Position numbers and translations under genes: made by a program
The notes under the pieces: model-generated
The model's database searches: none
Seen by the model: only the letters and a program-made list of their open reading frames with translations
What the model was told of the DNA's origin: nothing
Shown: positions 33,263-41,870 of the stretch, one piece after another
Layout of the letters: every line of letters begins with the position of its first letter
Position numbering within the stretch: the stretch's first letter is position 1
Origin: Xanthobacteraceae bacterium
Lineage (GTDB): Bacteria; Pseudomonadota; Alphaproteobacteria; Rhizobiales; Xanthobacteraceae
Direction of reading: 5' to 3'
NCBI GenBank assembly: GCA_019635635.1
Contig: JAHBZB010000001.1
Coordinates: 1,240,001-1,304,000 of the forward strand
DNA: 64,000 nucleotides

Positions 33263-33325
33263 TATTGGGCTTTTGTTTTTCGCGCTCCAGCCGATGATGC
33301 TCGCGCAATAGCGCGGTCTGGACCT

Positions 33326-34096
33326 CTAGTTCGTCGCCGCAAAGTGCGGACTGGGGATCCGCGTGAGATTTAGCGGCTGGTAATTGCCGAGAAGCTCCAG
33401 CGCGGGATGGTCGATGAACTCGATCTGACGGCCTTTGGTCGCGATCAGCCCGTCGGTGCGCAATTTTGCGAGCGTCCGGTTGAAGTGCGGAACGCTCAAG
33501 CCCAGTGCGTCGCTTATGATCTCCTGCGAAGCAGGCAACTCGAGGCGCGAATTCACGGCGCGGCCCACGATTTTCAGACGCGAATACAACTCCAGCAGAA
33601 AGTGCGCGACCCGCTCCTCCGGATTTCGTCTGCCGGTGCTGATCGTATGTTCCGCGCCGAGAATCATTTCCTGAACGGCGAGCCAGCTGAGTGCGAGACC
33701 GAATTGCGGCTTCTGATAGCAAAGCTGCACATAGGAATTGATCGGACAGATGTGCAGCTTCAACGGCGAAAGTGCGATGACGGAATAACGCGCGCGCTCA
33801 AGGAAGCTCCCGGGAAGCCCGATGACGTCGCCGGGCAGTATAAGATTGATGATCTGCCGCTTACCGTTGCGCAGCAATTTATACCGCGCTGCAAATCCGT
33901 CTTCGACAAAACAAAGTTTGCGATAGCCGTAGCCATCGACGACGAGATCTTTTCTTTTCTCTACTTTCGTTTCGCCTTCGATGACACGCCACAAGCTTTC
34001 ATAGTCGGCGCTACCTAAATCCATGTACTGCGAGAGCCGTTTCACGAACGGGTGGTCTTTCCAGCTCTCGGGAATAGGGGCGTAGAACGATCCCAT
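33326..34096 (-). CDS. Crp/Fnr-family transcriptional regulator
   Basis: This 256-aa regulator has a cyclic-nucleotide-type sensor domain (GYGYRKLCFVEDGFAARYKLLRNGKRQIINLILPGDVIGLPGSF, about residues 50-100). The C-terminal Crp winged helix runs ERVAHFLLELYSRL then ELPASQEIISDALGLSVPHFNRTLAKLRTDGLI. No N-terminal cysteine cluster for an iron-sulfur centre is seen, so it is not an Fnr oxygen sensor. It is convergent with the AsnC-type gene and divergent from the binding-protein gene of the Liv-type importer 130 bases away, which it may regulate. Confidence 0.92.
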   Translation of the reverse strand: MGSFYAPIPESWKDHPFVKRLSQYMDLGSADYESLWRVIEGETKVEKRKDLVVDGYGYRKLCFVEDGFAARYKLLRNGKRQIINLILPGDVIGLPGSFLERARYSVIALSPLKLHICPINSYVQLCYQKPQFGLALSWLAVQEMILGAEHTISTGRRNPEERVAHFLLELYSRLKIVGRAVNSRLELPASQEIISDALGLSVPHFNRTLAKLRTDGLIATKGRQIEFIDHPALELLGNYQPLNLTRIPSPHFAATN

Positions 34097-34226
34097 GTCG
34101 AAGTGTCCGTTGTTTTGGCGTGATTATTACTCCGGCTTGGCCAGTTCAGTTATTAATTCTGATTAAGGCAACCCCTACCAAAGGCGGTCAGGTTTTCCGA
34201 ATACCTATAAAAAGGGGAGGAAAGAC

Positions 34227-35603
34227 GTGACCGATCGCAAATCGAGTATTTCGAGTTCTCTATCGCGCCGGGCGTTGCTGAGGAGTGCAGCGGTAACCGG
34301 CGCCGGCATCGGAGCGATGTCGATCAGCAGCATTTCGGGGTTTGAGTTCGTCAGCCGCGTTGCTGCCGCCGAAAATCCGCCCATCGGAACCTGGCCCGAA
34401 GGCTCCAAGGGCAGCACCATTTATGTCAGCATTTCTGTCCCGCGTACCGGCGCCTATGCCGTGCAGGGCGAAGACGAACTGAAAGGCTGGGAGCTCGCAA
34501 TCGAGCACATCAACGAAGGCCACGAACTGCTTCGCAAGATTTCACCGAAAACGAAAAAAGGTGTTCTCGGCAAGCAGATCAAGGCTGTCGTTACCGATTC
34601 CGGCGCGAAGCCGAACCAGGCGGTGCAGGCGCACCAACGCGCGATCACCGAGAACAAGGCGGTGATGCTTACGGGTTCGACCTCGTCGGCCGTTGCCGTG
34701 GCTGCGAACAAGCTCGCACAGCGTGAACATGTACTCTATCTCGCCGGCATTTCCGGTTCGAACGATACTACCGGCAAGGACTGCGTCCGTTACGGCTTCC
34801 GCCAGAATTTTTACGGCGAGACGGCGGCCAACGCGATCGGCCCCGTGCTTGTGAAGCAGTTCGGCAAAAACAAGAAAATGGCGTTCATGACGCCGGACTA
34901 CACCTACGGTCATACCGTCACGAAATCGGTGAACGATTACCTGACCAAGAACGCGGGCTGGACGCAGGTCACGAACCAGGTTTCACCGCTCGGCGCGCCG
35001 GACTTCAGTTCGTATCTCCTCAATATCGCAAACTCGGGCGCCGAAGTGCTGATTAACGTCAACTGGGGCCGCGACGCAGTGCTGTCGATTCAGCAGGCGC
35101 AGAAATTCGGCATCCTCGACAAGATGAAGCTGGTCGTGCCGTACCAGATTCCATTCCTTGCGCGCGAAGTGGGCAACGGATTGCTGGCGGGCGTGTATGC
35201 CGCCACCGACTACTGGTGGACGCTGGAAGACAAGTATCCGCTTGCGAAGATGTTCAACGAAGCCTTTGTGAAGAAGTACGGCTACCACCCCGAATGGGGT
35301 GCGGAAAACGCCTACATCAGCTTCGCGCACTGGGCACGCATGGTCGAGGAGGCCGGCACGTTCTATCCGCCGGCGGTCATCAAGACCTACGAGAAGGGCG
35401 AAACGATCCCGTCGCTGGTCGGCGACGTGAAGTATCGTCCTGAAGATCATCAGTGCGTCCGTCCGGTTTTCATCGTCAAAGGCAAGGCGCCGAAAGAGAT
35501 GAAGAACAAGGAAGACTTCTGGGAGGTTGTCGAGACCATCCCGGGTGAAGGGCTCATGCAGAAGCCGGATGCATTCGGCTGCAAGCTCGGCGACTACACC
35601 TAG
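34227..35603 (+). CDS. Liv-type ABC transporter substrate-binding protein
   Basis: This 458-aa periplasmic protein has a twin-arginine-like leader (SISSSLSRRALLRSAAVTGAGIGAM, residues 5-30). The Peripla_BP_6 fold of branched-chain amino acid and amide receptors follows: YVSISVPRTGAYAVQGEDELKGWELAIEHINEGH, VMLTGSTSSAVAVAANKLA, LYLAGISGSNDTTGKDC and FMTPDYTYGHTVTKSVNDYL. The start is GTG behind a strong GGGGAGGAAA ribosome binding site. It is followed by a stable stem-loop and the permease and ATPase genes. The ligand is probably an amino-acid-like compound or a small amide. Confidence 0.93.
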   Translation: MTDRKSSISSSLSRRALLRSAAVTGAGIGAMSISSISGFEFVSRVAAAENPPIGTWPEGSKGSTIYVSISVPRTGAYAVQGEDELKGWELAIEHINEGHELLRKISPKTKKGVLGKQIKAVVTDSGAKPNQAVQAHQRAITENKAVMLTGSTSSAVAVAANKLAQREHVLYLAGISGSNDTTGKDCVRYGFRQNFYGETAANAIGPVLVKQFGKNKKMAFMTPDYTYGHTVTKSVNDYLTKNAGWTQVTNQVSPLGAPDFSSYLLNIANSGAEVLINVNWGRDAVLSIQQAQKFGILDKMKLVVPYQIPFLAREVGNGLLAGVYAATDYWWTLEDKYPLAKMFNEAFVKKYGYHPEWGAENAYISFAHWARMVEEAGTFYPPAVIKTYEKGETIPSLVGDVKYRPEDHQCVRPVFIVKGKAPKEMKNKEDFWEVVETIPGEGLMQKPDAFGCKLGDYT

Positions 35604-35621
35604 TCGATCAAAGCCGGACGA

Positions 35622-35653
35622 CGGCGCCTGGCCCGGGAAGGGGCCAGGCGCCG
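35622..35653 (+). other. Strong intercistronic stem-loop after the Liv-type binding protein
   Basis: CGGCGCCTGGCCC and GGGCCAGGCGCCG form a perfect 13-bp stem with a GGGAAG loop, starting 18 bases after the stop codon. No T-run follows, so transcription probably continues. Structures like this usually raise the level of binding protein over permease by stabilising the upstream message. Confidence 0.7.
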
Positions 35654-35749
35654 GATCCGGAATTCTCGAGACAAGAAAACGGTGCCGTAACCGCTCGCGC
35701 GAGCGGTAGCGACTCGCATGACAACAAAAAACACTGGCCGGGGAAGCAA

Positions 35750-36625
35750 GTGATCAACTGGGCAAATTTCGTTTCGCAGGCATTTAACGGGCTGGTGCTC
35801 GGAGCGCTGCTTGCGCTGATCTCATCGGGGCTGACGATCATTTACGGCACGCTCGGCGTTCTGAACCTCGCGCATGGTGCGATGTTCATGCTCGGCGGCT
35901 ACGCCGGTTACGTCGCCTACAATTACACCGGCTCGTTCATCGTCGCGGTCGCCGTCGGGGCGCTATTCGTGATGCTTGTCGGCGTCGTCATGGAGCGCGT
36001 GATCATCCGGCATTTTTACTCGCGGCCGCCGGAAGATCAGCTCCTGGTGACGTTCGGAATCAGCATCTGCATGGTCGAGATCGTGCGCTTCTTCTTCGGC
36101 AGCCTTTCGCAGACCGTGCCCGCGCCGGCGGTGTTTTCCGGAATCACTTCGCTCGGCTTCATGTTCTATCCGACCTACCGGCTGGCGCTCGTCGGCATCA
36201 TCGCAATCGCGCTACTGGTGCTGTTCCTCGTGCTCTATCGCACCCGGATCGGAATGATCGTGCGCGCCGGCATCGAGGATTCGCTGATGGTGGATTCGCT
36301 CGGCATCAACGTCTATCGCATCTTCATGCTGGTCTTCGGCATCGGCGCGATGGCGGCGGGCTTCGCAGGCATCGTGAATGCGCCGGTCGTCTCGATCACG
36401 CCCGACATGGGCGAATCGATTCTCGTGCAGACTTTCGTCGTGGTCGTGATCGGCGGCGTCGGATCGTTTCCGGGTGCCGTGATCGGGGGGCTGATCGCCG
36501 GTGAGATCATCAGCCTGACCTCAATGGTCAACCCCGGCTACGCCTATGTCATGCTGTTCGCCGCGATGACGGTGGTGCTGGTGCTCAGGCCTTATGGCCT
36601 GCTCGGCACCCAGGGTCGCGAATAA
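35750..36625 (+). CDS. Liv-type ABC transporter permease (LivH type)
   Basis: This 291-aa inner-membrane protein of the LivH family has about eight hydrophobic segments. Conserved features are NGLVLGALLALISSGLTIIYGTLGVLNLAHGAMFMLGGY near the start and VVIGGVGSFPGAVIGGLIAGE in the last third. The GTG start is assigned from frame and a purine-rich upstream GGGGAAG; no better ATG lies near. It pairs with the membrane half of the following fusion protein. Confidence 0.94.
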   Translation: MINWANFVSQAFNGLVLGALLALISSGLTIIYGTLGVLNLAHGAMFMLGGYAGYVAYNYTGSFIVAVAVGALFVMLVGVVMERVIIRHFYSRPPEDQLLVTFGISICMVEIVRFFFGSLSQTVPAPAVFSGITSLGFMFYPTYRLALVGIIAIALLVLFLVLYRTRIGMIVRAGIEDSLMVDSLGINVYRIFMLVFGIGAMAAGFAGIVNAPVVSITPDMGESILVQTFVVVVIGGVGSFPGAVIGGLIAGEIISLTSMVNPGYAYVMLFAAMTVVLVLRPYGLLGTQGRE

Positions 36626-36636
36626 GGCGCCTTACC

Positions 36637-38478
36637 ATGTTGAAACGGCGTCCTTATCTGATCACGTTCCTCACCGCGTTCGGCCTGATCATCGCGCCGT
36701 TCGTGTTGCCGCATCTTGGTTTCGCGCCGAACACCGTGAACCGCATTCTTGTCTGGGGGCTGTTCGGAATCGGTTTCGATATCCTGTTCGGCTTCACGGG
36801 GCTCTTATCCTTCGGCCAATCGGCGTTTTACGGCACCGGCGGTTTCGTCGCCGCGTATCTGCTGACGCGCGCAGGGTTTCCGCATGTCGTCACCGCGATT
36901 TTTATCGGTGCAATCGCTGCCGCGGTGGTTGGCTATCTCGTCGGTCTGCTCGCGCTTCGCCGCACCGGCATCTACTTCTGCATGATTACAATTGCGATTT
37001 CCGAAGTGTTCTTCTTCGTCGAGTTCAATCCGCTTTCGGAATGGACGGGCGGCGAGAACGGACTGCCGGGCGTACCGGCGCCGAGCTTCGATCTCGGCTT
37101 CATCAAAATGAGCTTCACGTCGGGATGGACGCTCTATCAGTTTCTCGCAGTCTGCTATTTCGTCGGCATCGTAATCGCGCTTCGCATCGTGCGCTCGCCG
37201 GTCGGCGCGATCCTGAGCGCAATCCGCGACAACCCGCTGCGCGCGTCCGCCGTGGGCCACGATATTCATGGCTACAAGCTGACCGCCTTCGTGATCGCCG
37301 CCGCTTATGCGGGTTTTGCCGGCGGGCTGCTCGGCATGATGCAGGGGTTCATGCCGCCGGATGCGTTCATGTTCGACACCTCGGGCCAACTCGTGATGCA
37401 GTCCGCAATCGGCGGCATCGGGACGCTGTTCGGTCCGCTGCTCGGCGCCGCGGTCTGGCTGTTCCTTCAGGACTTTTTGCAGGTGGCGCTCGATCTGGGG
37501 GCTGCGTGGAAACTCGTGCTCGGCGTCGTCTTCGTGTTGCTGGTGGTCTTTCTCCGGCGCGGCCTGATCGGCGGCATCGCCGATCTCTACAATCTCGCTT
37601 TCGGAAAAAAGACAGCGCCGGCCGAGGAATCTCCGGAAATGGACGTTGCGGTAGATGCAGCGGACGAGCCGGATGTCGCGCCGATGCCGCCGCATCGCCG
37701 CGCACCGGAAGGCTACAACGGCCCGATCCTGAAAGCGATCGGCCTGACCAAGCACTATGGCGGCCTCGCTGCGAACAGCGACATCGACTTTACCGTCAAT
37801 TACGGCGAACTGCGCGGCATCATCGGGCCGAACGGTGCCGGCAAGTCCACGTTCTTCAAGATGCTGACCTGCGAAGTGGTGCCGACCGCGGGCAAGATAG
37901 TCTTCGAAGGGAACGACATTACCGGAAAGAACGTAACGGATGTCTGCCAGCTCGGCCTGACCAAGAGCTATCAGGTCAATCAGCTTTTCACGCACCTGAC
38001 CGTGCGGGAAAATGTCGAAGTCGCGGTGCTCGCGGAGATGCGGGGGAAATTCAAGCTCGACCTTTTCGGCAATCCCGACATGATCCCGGGCCTGAACGAG
38101 CAGATCGCGCACACGCTCGCGATGGTGAACCTTATCGGCCGTGCCGATACGCCGGTCTCCGCGCTCGCTTATGGCGAAAAGCGGCGGCTTGAGATCGGAC
38201 TGGCACTCGCGAACTCGCCAAGCCTGCTTCTGCTCGACGAGCCGCTCGCCGGCATGAGTCCGCGCGAGCGCGCGGAGACGGTGAAGTTGCTGAAATCCAT
38301 CAGCAAGGGCCGCACCATGATCGTGATCGACCACGACATGGACGCATTGTTCGAGCTCGCCGAGCGGGTAACGGTGTTGCAGGAGGGCCGCGTGCTCGTC
38401 GAGGGCACACCCGCGGAGATCAAGAACAACGAAGCCGTGCAGCAGGCCTATCTCGGCGGATTGAAGGAAGTGGCATGA
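36637..38478 (+). CDS. Fused Liv-type permease and ATP-binding protein (LivM-LivG)
   Basis: This 613-aa protein joins two transporter subunits. Residues 1 to about 320 are a LivM permease (GFTGLLSFGQSAFYGTGGFVAAY, AIRDNPLRASAVGHDIHGYKL, AIGGIGTLFGPLLGAAVW). A hydrophilic acidic linker (about 325-360, PAEESPEMDVAVDAADEPD) leads to a LivG ATPase with Walker A GPNGAGKST near 397, a signature-like ALAYGEKRRLEIGLAL, Walker B LLLLDEPLAGM and H-loop VIDHDMDALF. The signature lacks the canonical LSGGQ but fits the LivG form. The next gene overlaps its stop by 4 bases. Confidence 0.95.
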   Translation: MLKRRPYLITFLTAFGLIIAPFVLPHLGFAPNTVNRILVWGLFGIGFDILFGFTGLLSFGQSAFYGTGGFVAAYLLTRAGFPHVVTAIFIGAIAAAVVGYLVGLLALRRTGIYFCMITIAISEVFFFVEFNPLSEWTGGENGLPGVPAPSFDLGFIKMSFTSGWTLYQFLAVCYFVGIVIALRIVRSPVGAILSAIRDNPLRASAVGHDIHGYKLTAFVIAAAYAGFAGGLLGMMQGFMPPDAFMFDTSGQLVMQSAIGGIGTLFGPLLGAAVWLFLQDFLQVALDLGAAWKLVLGVVFVLLVVFLRRGLIGGIADLYNLAFGKKTAPAEESPEMDVAVDAADEPDVAPMPPHRRAPEGYNGPILKAIGLTKHYGGLAANSDIDFTVNYGELRGIIGPNGAGKSTFFKMLTCEVVPTAGKIVFEGNDITGKNVTDVCQLGLTKSYQVNQLFTHLTVRENVEVAVLAEMRGKFKLDLFGNPDMIPGLNEQIAHTLAMVNLIGRADTPVSALAYGEKRRLEIGLALANSPSLLLLDEPLAGMSPRERAETVKLLKSISKGRTMIVIDHDMDALFELAERVTVLQEGRVLVEGTPAEIKNNEAVQQAYLGGLKEVA

Positions 38479-39176
38479 GCAGTCTGCTGGAGGTTAAAGG
38501 TCTGAACGCCTATTACGGCGATTCCCATATCCTGTTCGACGTTTCGCTGCACGTGGAGCGCAACGAAGTCGTGGCGCTGCTTGGCCGGAACGGCGCGGGA
38601 AAAAGCACGACCCTGAAAAGCCTGATGGGGGTCGTGACGCCGCGCGCGGGCTCGATCCTGTTCGACGGCAAGGAAATTGCCGGAAAGAAAAGTCACGCCA
38701 TCGCGCAGGCGGGAATGCAACTCGTGCACGAGGATCGCCGCATCTTCGGGAGCCTCAACGTCGAGGAGAATATCATCCTCGCCGGATTGACGGCGCCGGA
38801 ACGCTGGCCGCTCGGCCGGGTGTACGAAATGTTTCCAAGGCTGAAAGAGCGCCGCCTGAGCCGCGGCACCGATCTCTCGGGCGGCGAGCAGCAGATGCTG
38901 GCAATTGCGCGCGCGCTGGTGCGCGAGCCGAAAATCCTGCTTCTCGACGAGCCGTTCGAAGGATTGGCTCCCATTATCGTGCAGGATTTGCTTGCGACCT
39001 GCCGGAGGCTCGCCGACGCGGGGCAGACCATCGTCGTCGTCGAGCAGAATATATCCGCGGCGCTCAGTCTCTCCGACCGCGTTTACATCGTGAACAACGG
39101 GCACATCGTCGAATCGTTGACCGCAGAGGCGGCCAAGAGCCAGCCGGACGTGTTGCATCGCTATCTCGGCGTCTGA
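38475..39176 (+). CDS. Liv-type ABC transporter ATP-binding protein (LivF type)
   Basis: This 233-aa ATPase has Walker A GRNGAGKST, signature LSGGEQQMLAIARALV, Walker B ILLLDEPFEGLAP and the H-loop position as VEQNISAALSLSDRVYI, where LivF proteins have VEQN rather than a histidine. The length matches LivF. It completes the importer with the LivG half of the preceding fusion. A bidirectional terminator-like hairpin lies about 40 bases downstream. Confidence 0.95.
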   Translation: MSSLLEVKGLNAYYGDSHILFDVSLHVERNEVVALLGRNGAGKSTTLKSLMGVVTPRAGSILFDGKEIAGKKSHAIAQAGMQLVHEDRRIFGSLNVEENIILAGLTAPERWPLGRVYEMFPRLKERRLSRGTDLSGGEQQMLAIARALVREPKILLLDEPFEGLAPIIVQDLLATCRRLADAGQTIVVVEQNISAALSLSDRVYIVNNGHIVESLTAEAAKSQPDVLHRYLGV

Positions 39177-39218
39177 GCGGCCTGCCGGCGCGCTGCTCGA
39201 ATCGAAGCATCAAAAAGG

Positions 39219-39247
39219 CGGCAGGCGTTGCGCAGCAACGCCTGCCG
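39219..39247. terminator. Bidirectional terminator-like hairpin
   Basis: CGGCAGGCGTTGC and GCAACGCCTGCCG form a perfect 13-bp stem with a 3-base loop. A run of A lies upstream (39212-39216) and a T-run TTTTT downstream (about 39255-39259). It lies between the converging livF-type gene and the CHAP-like gene and can serve both. Confidence 0.75.
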
Positions 39248-39269
39248 TATCTGCTTTTTGCGGCTTCGC

Positions 39270-39947
39270 TTACGAGTTCACCTTGCCCGGCCAGCGCGAG
39301 CAGACCGCGGTAGAGACTCGTTCGCACATGTGCGAGACGCGGCGCGCGGTGGCGTTGCCGGAAATCGTCGCGACGGTGCCGGCCGGACAATCGCCCGCGA
39401 CCACCTTGGAAACGTGGCCGCGAGAGACGAAGATCGAACCGATCGCGCCGACGGGGGCGGCACTGCCCACGCGACACCAGTGGCTCACGAGATTGAATTC
39501 TGGCCCGGGATCGCCGTAACCCTGCGAAACCATTTCCATCCGCATCGCATAGCCGCACCATGCGCCCGGCGCGCCTTGCGGACGCGAGGAGCCGAGGTTC
39601 GATGCAAGCCACGAGCCGCCGAGACCGGCACTTGCGAGCGGATTGATCGAGGTCGCGGTCGCCGCCGTGCGCTGCGTCTGCGCGGGCACATTCATGCGGT
39701 TCTGCCGCGTCTGGAGCCGCTGCTGCTGTTGCTGCCGGAACTGAGTCATACGTTCCTGCCGCTGCTGTTGCAGCTTGCGAAGTTGCTCGGCGCGTCTTGC
39801 TCGTTGCTGGGCCTGTGGCGAGGAAAATTCGCCTTTGGTTTCTGCACGGAAAAACTCCTGCGGATTCATTTCATTAGTCGCGTATGCTGCAAAAGGAAAA
39901 ACTGCCGCGGCAATCGATAGCAGCGCGGCGATTCTAATTTTATCCAT
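39270..39947 (-). CDS. Secreted Q/R-rich protein with CHAP-like C-terminal domain
   Basis: This 225-aa protein has an N-terminal signal peptide (IAALLSIAAAVFPFAAYA, residues 5-22). Residues about 45-90 are very rich in Gln and Arg and predicted to be coiled coil. The C-terminal part contains GAWCGYAMRMEM, then GAIGSIFVSRGHVSKVVAGDC, then TISGNATARRV. That order of Cys, His and Asn with a GHV-SGN spacing resembles CHAP-type cysteine amidases acting on peptidoglycan. The family match is my inference from spacing, not a confident assignment. It has its own transcription unit downstream of thiE on the minus strand. Confidence 0.6.
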   Translation of the reverse strand: MDKIRIAALLSIAAAVFPFAAYATNEMNPQEFFRAETKGEFSSPQAQQRARRAEQLRKLQQQRQERMTQFRQQQQQRLQTRQNRMNVPAQTQRTAATATSINPLASAGLGGSWLASNLGSSRPQGAPGAWCGYAMRMEMVSQGYGDPGPEFNLVSHWCRVGSAAPVGAIGSIFVSRGHVSKVVAGDCPAGTVATISGNATARRVSHMCERVSTAVCSRWPGKVNS

Positions 39948-40093
39948 CGTGTTACTCCTCTACCCCGCCGCGGCAGAGAACTAACGCGTAATGAGTCCAC
40001 AACGAGAGACAAACAAGGAATTTTCGCGATATGGGAACTTTCGCTTGCGAAAAATGCGCGCTATTCGGCGATTATTAAAGTGTTTGGCGACAA

Positions 40094-40693
40094 TCAGGCG
40101 CGAGTGTGTGCAAGCCAGTCGCGAATGCGCGCATCTGGATTCGGATTCGATGTGACGTCGCTCACGACTGCAATCGAATCGGCGCCGGCCGCAAAAATAT
40201 CCTTCGCATGTTCGAGCTTGATCCCGCCGATCGCGACCAGCGGAATTTTCCCGATCAGCTTTTTCCATTCGGTAATTCGCGCGTAGCCCTGCGGCGCGAA
40301 GCGCATCTTCTTCAAGGTCGTTTCGTAGATCGGGCCGAGTGCCACGTAATCAGGCTTGTGACGCATCGCGATTTCGAGTTCGTCATGATCGTGCGTCGAG
40401 ATGCCGAGCGTCAGCCCGGCCTTCTTGATCGTGGACGTGTCCGCGGTTTCGATGTCCTCCTGGCCGAGATGGACATGATCCGCGCCTTCGGCAATTGCGG
40501 CCTGCCAGTAGTCGTTGACGACGATCTCGCACTTCGTGCCTTCGACGGCTTTCAAAGCATCGCGAACCAGTTCGCGCGCGGCCGTCTGGTCGAGCTCTTT
40601 CGCACGCAGTTGCAGCGTGCGGACGCCGAGTTTCGCCAGACGCTCGACCCAGGCAATGGTATCGACGATCGGATAAAAGCGGTCAGGATGCAT
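40094..40693 (-). CDS. thiE: Thiamine phosphate synthase
   Basis: This enzyme condenses the pyrimidine and thiazole precursors into thiamine phosphate. The 199-aa form starting at ATG 40693 (MHPDRFYPIVDTIAWVERLAKLGVRTLQLRAKEL) fits the family start; an in-frame ATG at 40708 adds 5 residues. Conserved elements are LQLRAKEL, IVNDYWQAAIAEGADHVHLGQED, GISTHDHDEL, DYVALGPIYETTLKK and VAIGGI. It overlaps the end of thiG by 11 bases and is the last gene of the riboswitch-controlled thiSGE operon. Confidence 0.93.
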   Translation of the reverse strand: MHPDRFYPIVDTIAWVERLAKLGVRTLQLRAKELDQTAARELVRDALKAVEGTKCEIVVNDYWQAAIAEGADHVHLGQEDIETADTSTIKKAGLTLGISTHDHDELEIAMRHKPDYVALGPIYETTLKKMRFAPQGYARITEWKKLIGKIPLVAIGGIKLEHAKDIFAAGADSIAVVSDVTSNPNPDARIRDWLAHTRA

Positions 40694-41471
40694 TCGCGGG
40701 CTTCGCAAAAGGAGTGCCTGCGACCGGCGTCGACGCCTGTGCGATCTCGCGTGGCTTCATCATGCCGGACTCGAAAGCCGCGCGGCCCGCTTCGATCGCC
40801 TGCGCGAAAGCTTTCGCCATCCTGACCGGATTGCCGGAACCCGCGACCGCGGTGTTCAGCAGTACCGCGTCGTAGCCCATTTCGAGCGCTTTGGCGGCGT
40901 GCGACGGCGCGCCGAGACCTGCGTCGATCACGAGCGAGATGCCGGGAAGTTCGGTGCGTATGCGCTTCAGCGCCTCGTCATGGATGATGCCCTTGCCGCT
41001 GCCGATCTGCGAGCCCCAGGGCATCACGACCTTGCAGCCGGCGTCGGCGAGGCGTTTGGCGACCGTGAGGTCTTCGGTGCAATAGGGGAAGACTTCGAAG
41101 CCGTCGGCGAGAAGAATTTTCGCCGCTTCCAGTGTGCCGACGACGTCGGGTTGCAAAGTCGCGCGGTCGCCGAGCACTTCGAGCTTGATCCACTTCGTGT
41201 TGAAGAGTTCGCGCGCAAGCTCCGCGGTCGAGACCGCGTCTTCGACCGAATAGCAGCCCGCGGTGTTCGGCAGCACTTTTACATTCAACTCACGGATGAT
41301 GTTCCAGAAGCTGTCGCCGTCCTTGCCGCCGGCGTTTTCGCGCCGCACGGAAACGGTGACGATTTCCGCGCCGGAAGTCTTTACCGCTTCCTGCATCACG
41401 GGGAGGGAGGGATAGCGCGCGGTGCCGATCAAGAGCCGCGAGGAAAATTTTTGTCCGTAGAGCTCGAGCAT
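40683..41471 (-). CDS. thiG: Thiazole synthase
   Basis: This 262-aa TIM-barrel enzyme forms the thiazole ring of thiamine from deoxyxylulose phosphate, dehydroglycine and ThiS thiocarboxylate. Features: FSSRLLIGTARYPSLPVMQEAVKTSGAEIVTVSVRR, LPNTAGCYSVEDAV, WIKLEVLGD with the imine-forming lysine, and VIDAGLGAPSHAAKALEMGYDAVLLNTAVAGS. The length is normal. It follows thiS by one base and overlaps thiE. A glycine-oxidase thiO gene is not present in the window. Confidence 0.96.
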   Translation of the reverse strand: MLELYGQKFSSRLLIGTARYPSLPVMQEAVKTSGAEIVTVSVRRENAGGKDGDSFWNIIRELNVKVLPNTAGCYSVEDAVSTAELARELFNTKWIKLEVLGDRATLQPDVVGTLEAAKILLADGFEVFPYCTEDLTVAKRLADAGCKVVMPWGSQIGSGKGIIHDEALKRIRTELPGISLVIDAGLGAPSHAAKALEMGYDAVLLNTAVAGSGNPVRMAKAFAQAIEAGRAAFESGMMKPREIAQASTPVAGTPFAKPANAS

Positions 41472-41472
41472 G

Positions 41473-41700
41473 TCAGCCGCCTTGCCGGGGGGTTACGATT
41501 TCGACGTTGTCGCCGTCGTGAAGCGAAGTTTCGTTCCAGCGCGCGCGCGTCACCACGCGCCGGTTGAGGGCGATTGCGAAAAACTCGCCTTCGAGTTCCA
41601 GCTCCGCGAGCAGTTCGCGCAAGGTGCGCGCGTGCACGCTCCGGCGCTCGCCGTTCACGGTGAGTGCGATCGCTGGGTTCTGCACGGCTGCTTTCTGCAT
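41473..41700 (-). CDS. thiS: Sulfur carrier protein ThiS
   Basis: This 75-aa ubiquitin-like sulfur carrier ends in the required GG (TPRQGG), which is adenylated and thiocarboxylated. The typical core TVNGERRSVHARTLRELLAELEL and FFAIALNRRVVTRARW are present. It is the first gene of the operon. ATG lies three bases after the riboswitch, and the Shine-Dalgarno-like GGAGGGA is inside the riboswitch's last stem. Confidence 0.93.
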   Translation of the reverse strand: MQKAAVQNPAIALTVNGERRSVHARTLRELLAELELEGEFFAIALNRRVVTRARWNETSLHDGDNVEIVTPRQGG

Positions 41701-41702
41701 CT

Positions 41703-41795
41703 ACCGTCCCTCCGCCGATCTTAATCGGATCAGGTTCAAAGGGTTTGGCGCCTGCCATCTCAGCCCCGCGCGGGGCACCCCTCGGATGAGGGGAA
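41703..41795 (-). promoter_or_regulatory. TPP riboswitch (THI element)
   Basis: On the minus strand the region contains GGGGTGCCC, GGGGCTGAGATGG and CAAACCCTTTGAACCTGATC, then ATTAAGATCGGCGGAGGGA. CTGAGA and ACCCTTTGAACCTGAT are the two invariant THI-element boxes that bind the pyrimidine and pyrophosphate of thiamine pyrophosphate. The closing stem contains GGAGGGA, which is also the ribosome binding site for thiS. Ligand binding should therefore block translation initiation. Exact stem ends are approximate. Confidence 0.95.
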
Positions 41796-41870
41796 CATAA
41801 GCGCTTGCCCCCGGAGGATGCAAGGTAGGGCAGCGCCGGTGATGGTAAAGTCGGGTTTCAGGGAGAATCA

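Noticed and set aside
36594-38192. A 532-codon plus-strand frame overlapping the LivM-LivG fusion
   Set aside because: Out of frame with a well-conserved transporter; composition is that of a shadow frame.
40034-40047. A terminator after thiE (TTTCGCTTGCGAAA palindrome)
   Set aside because: A short 6-bp stem without a T-run on the transcribed strand; not convincing.
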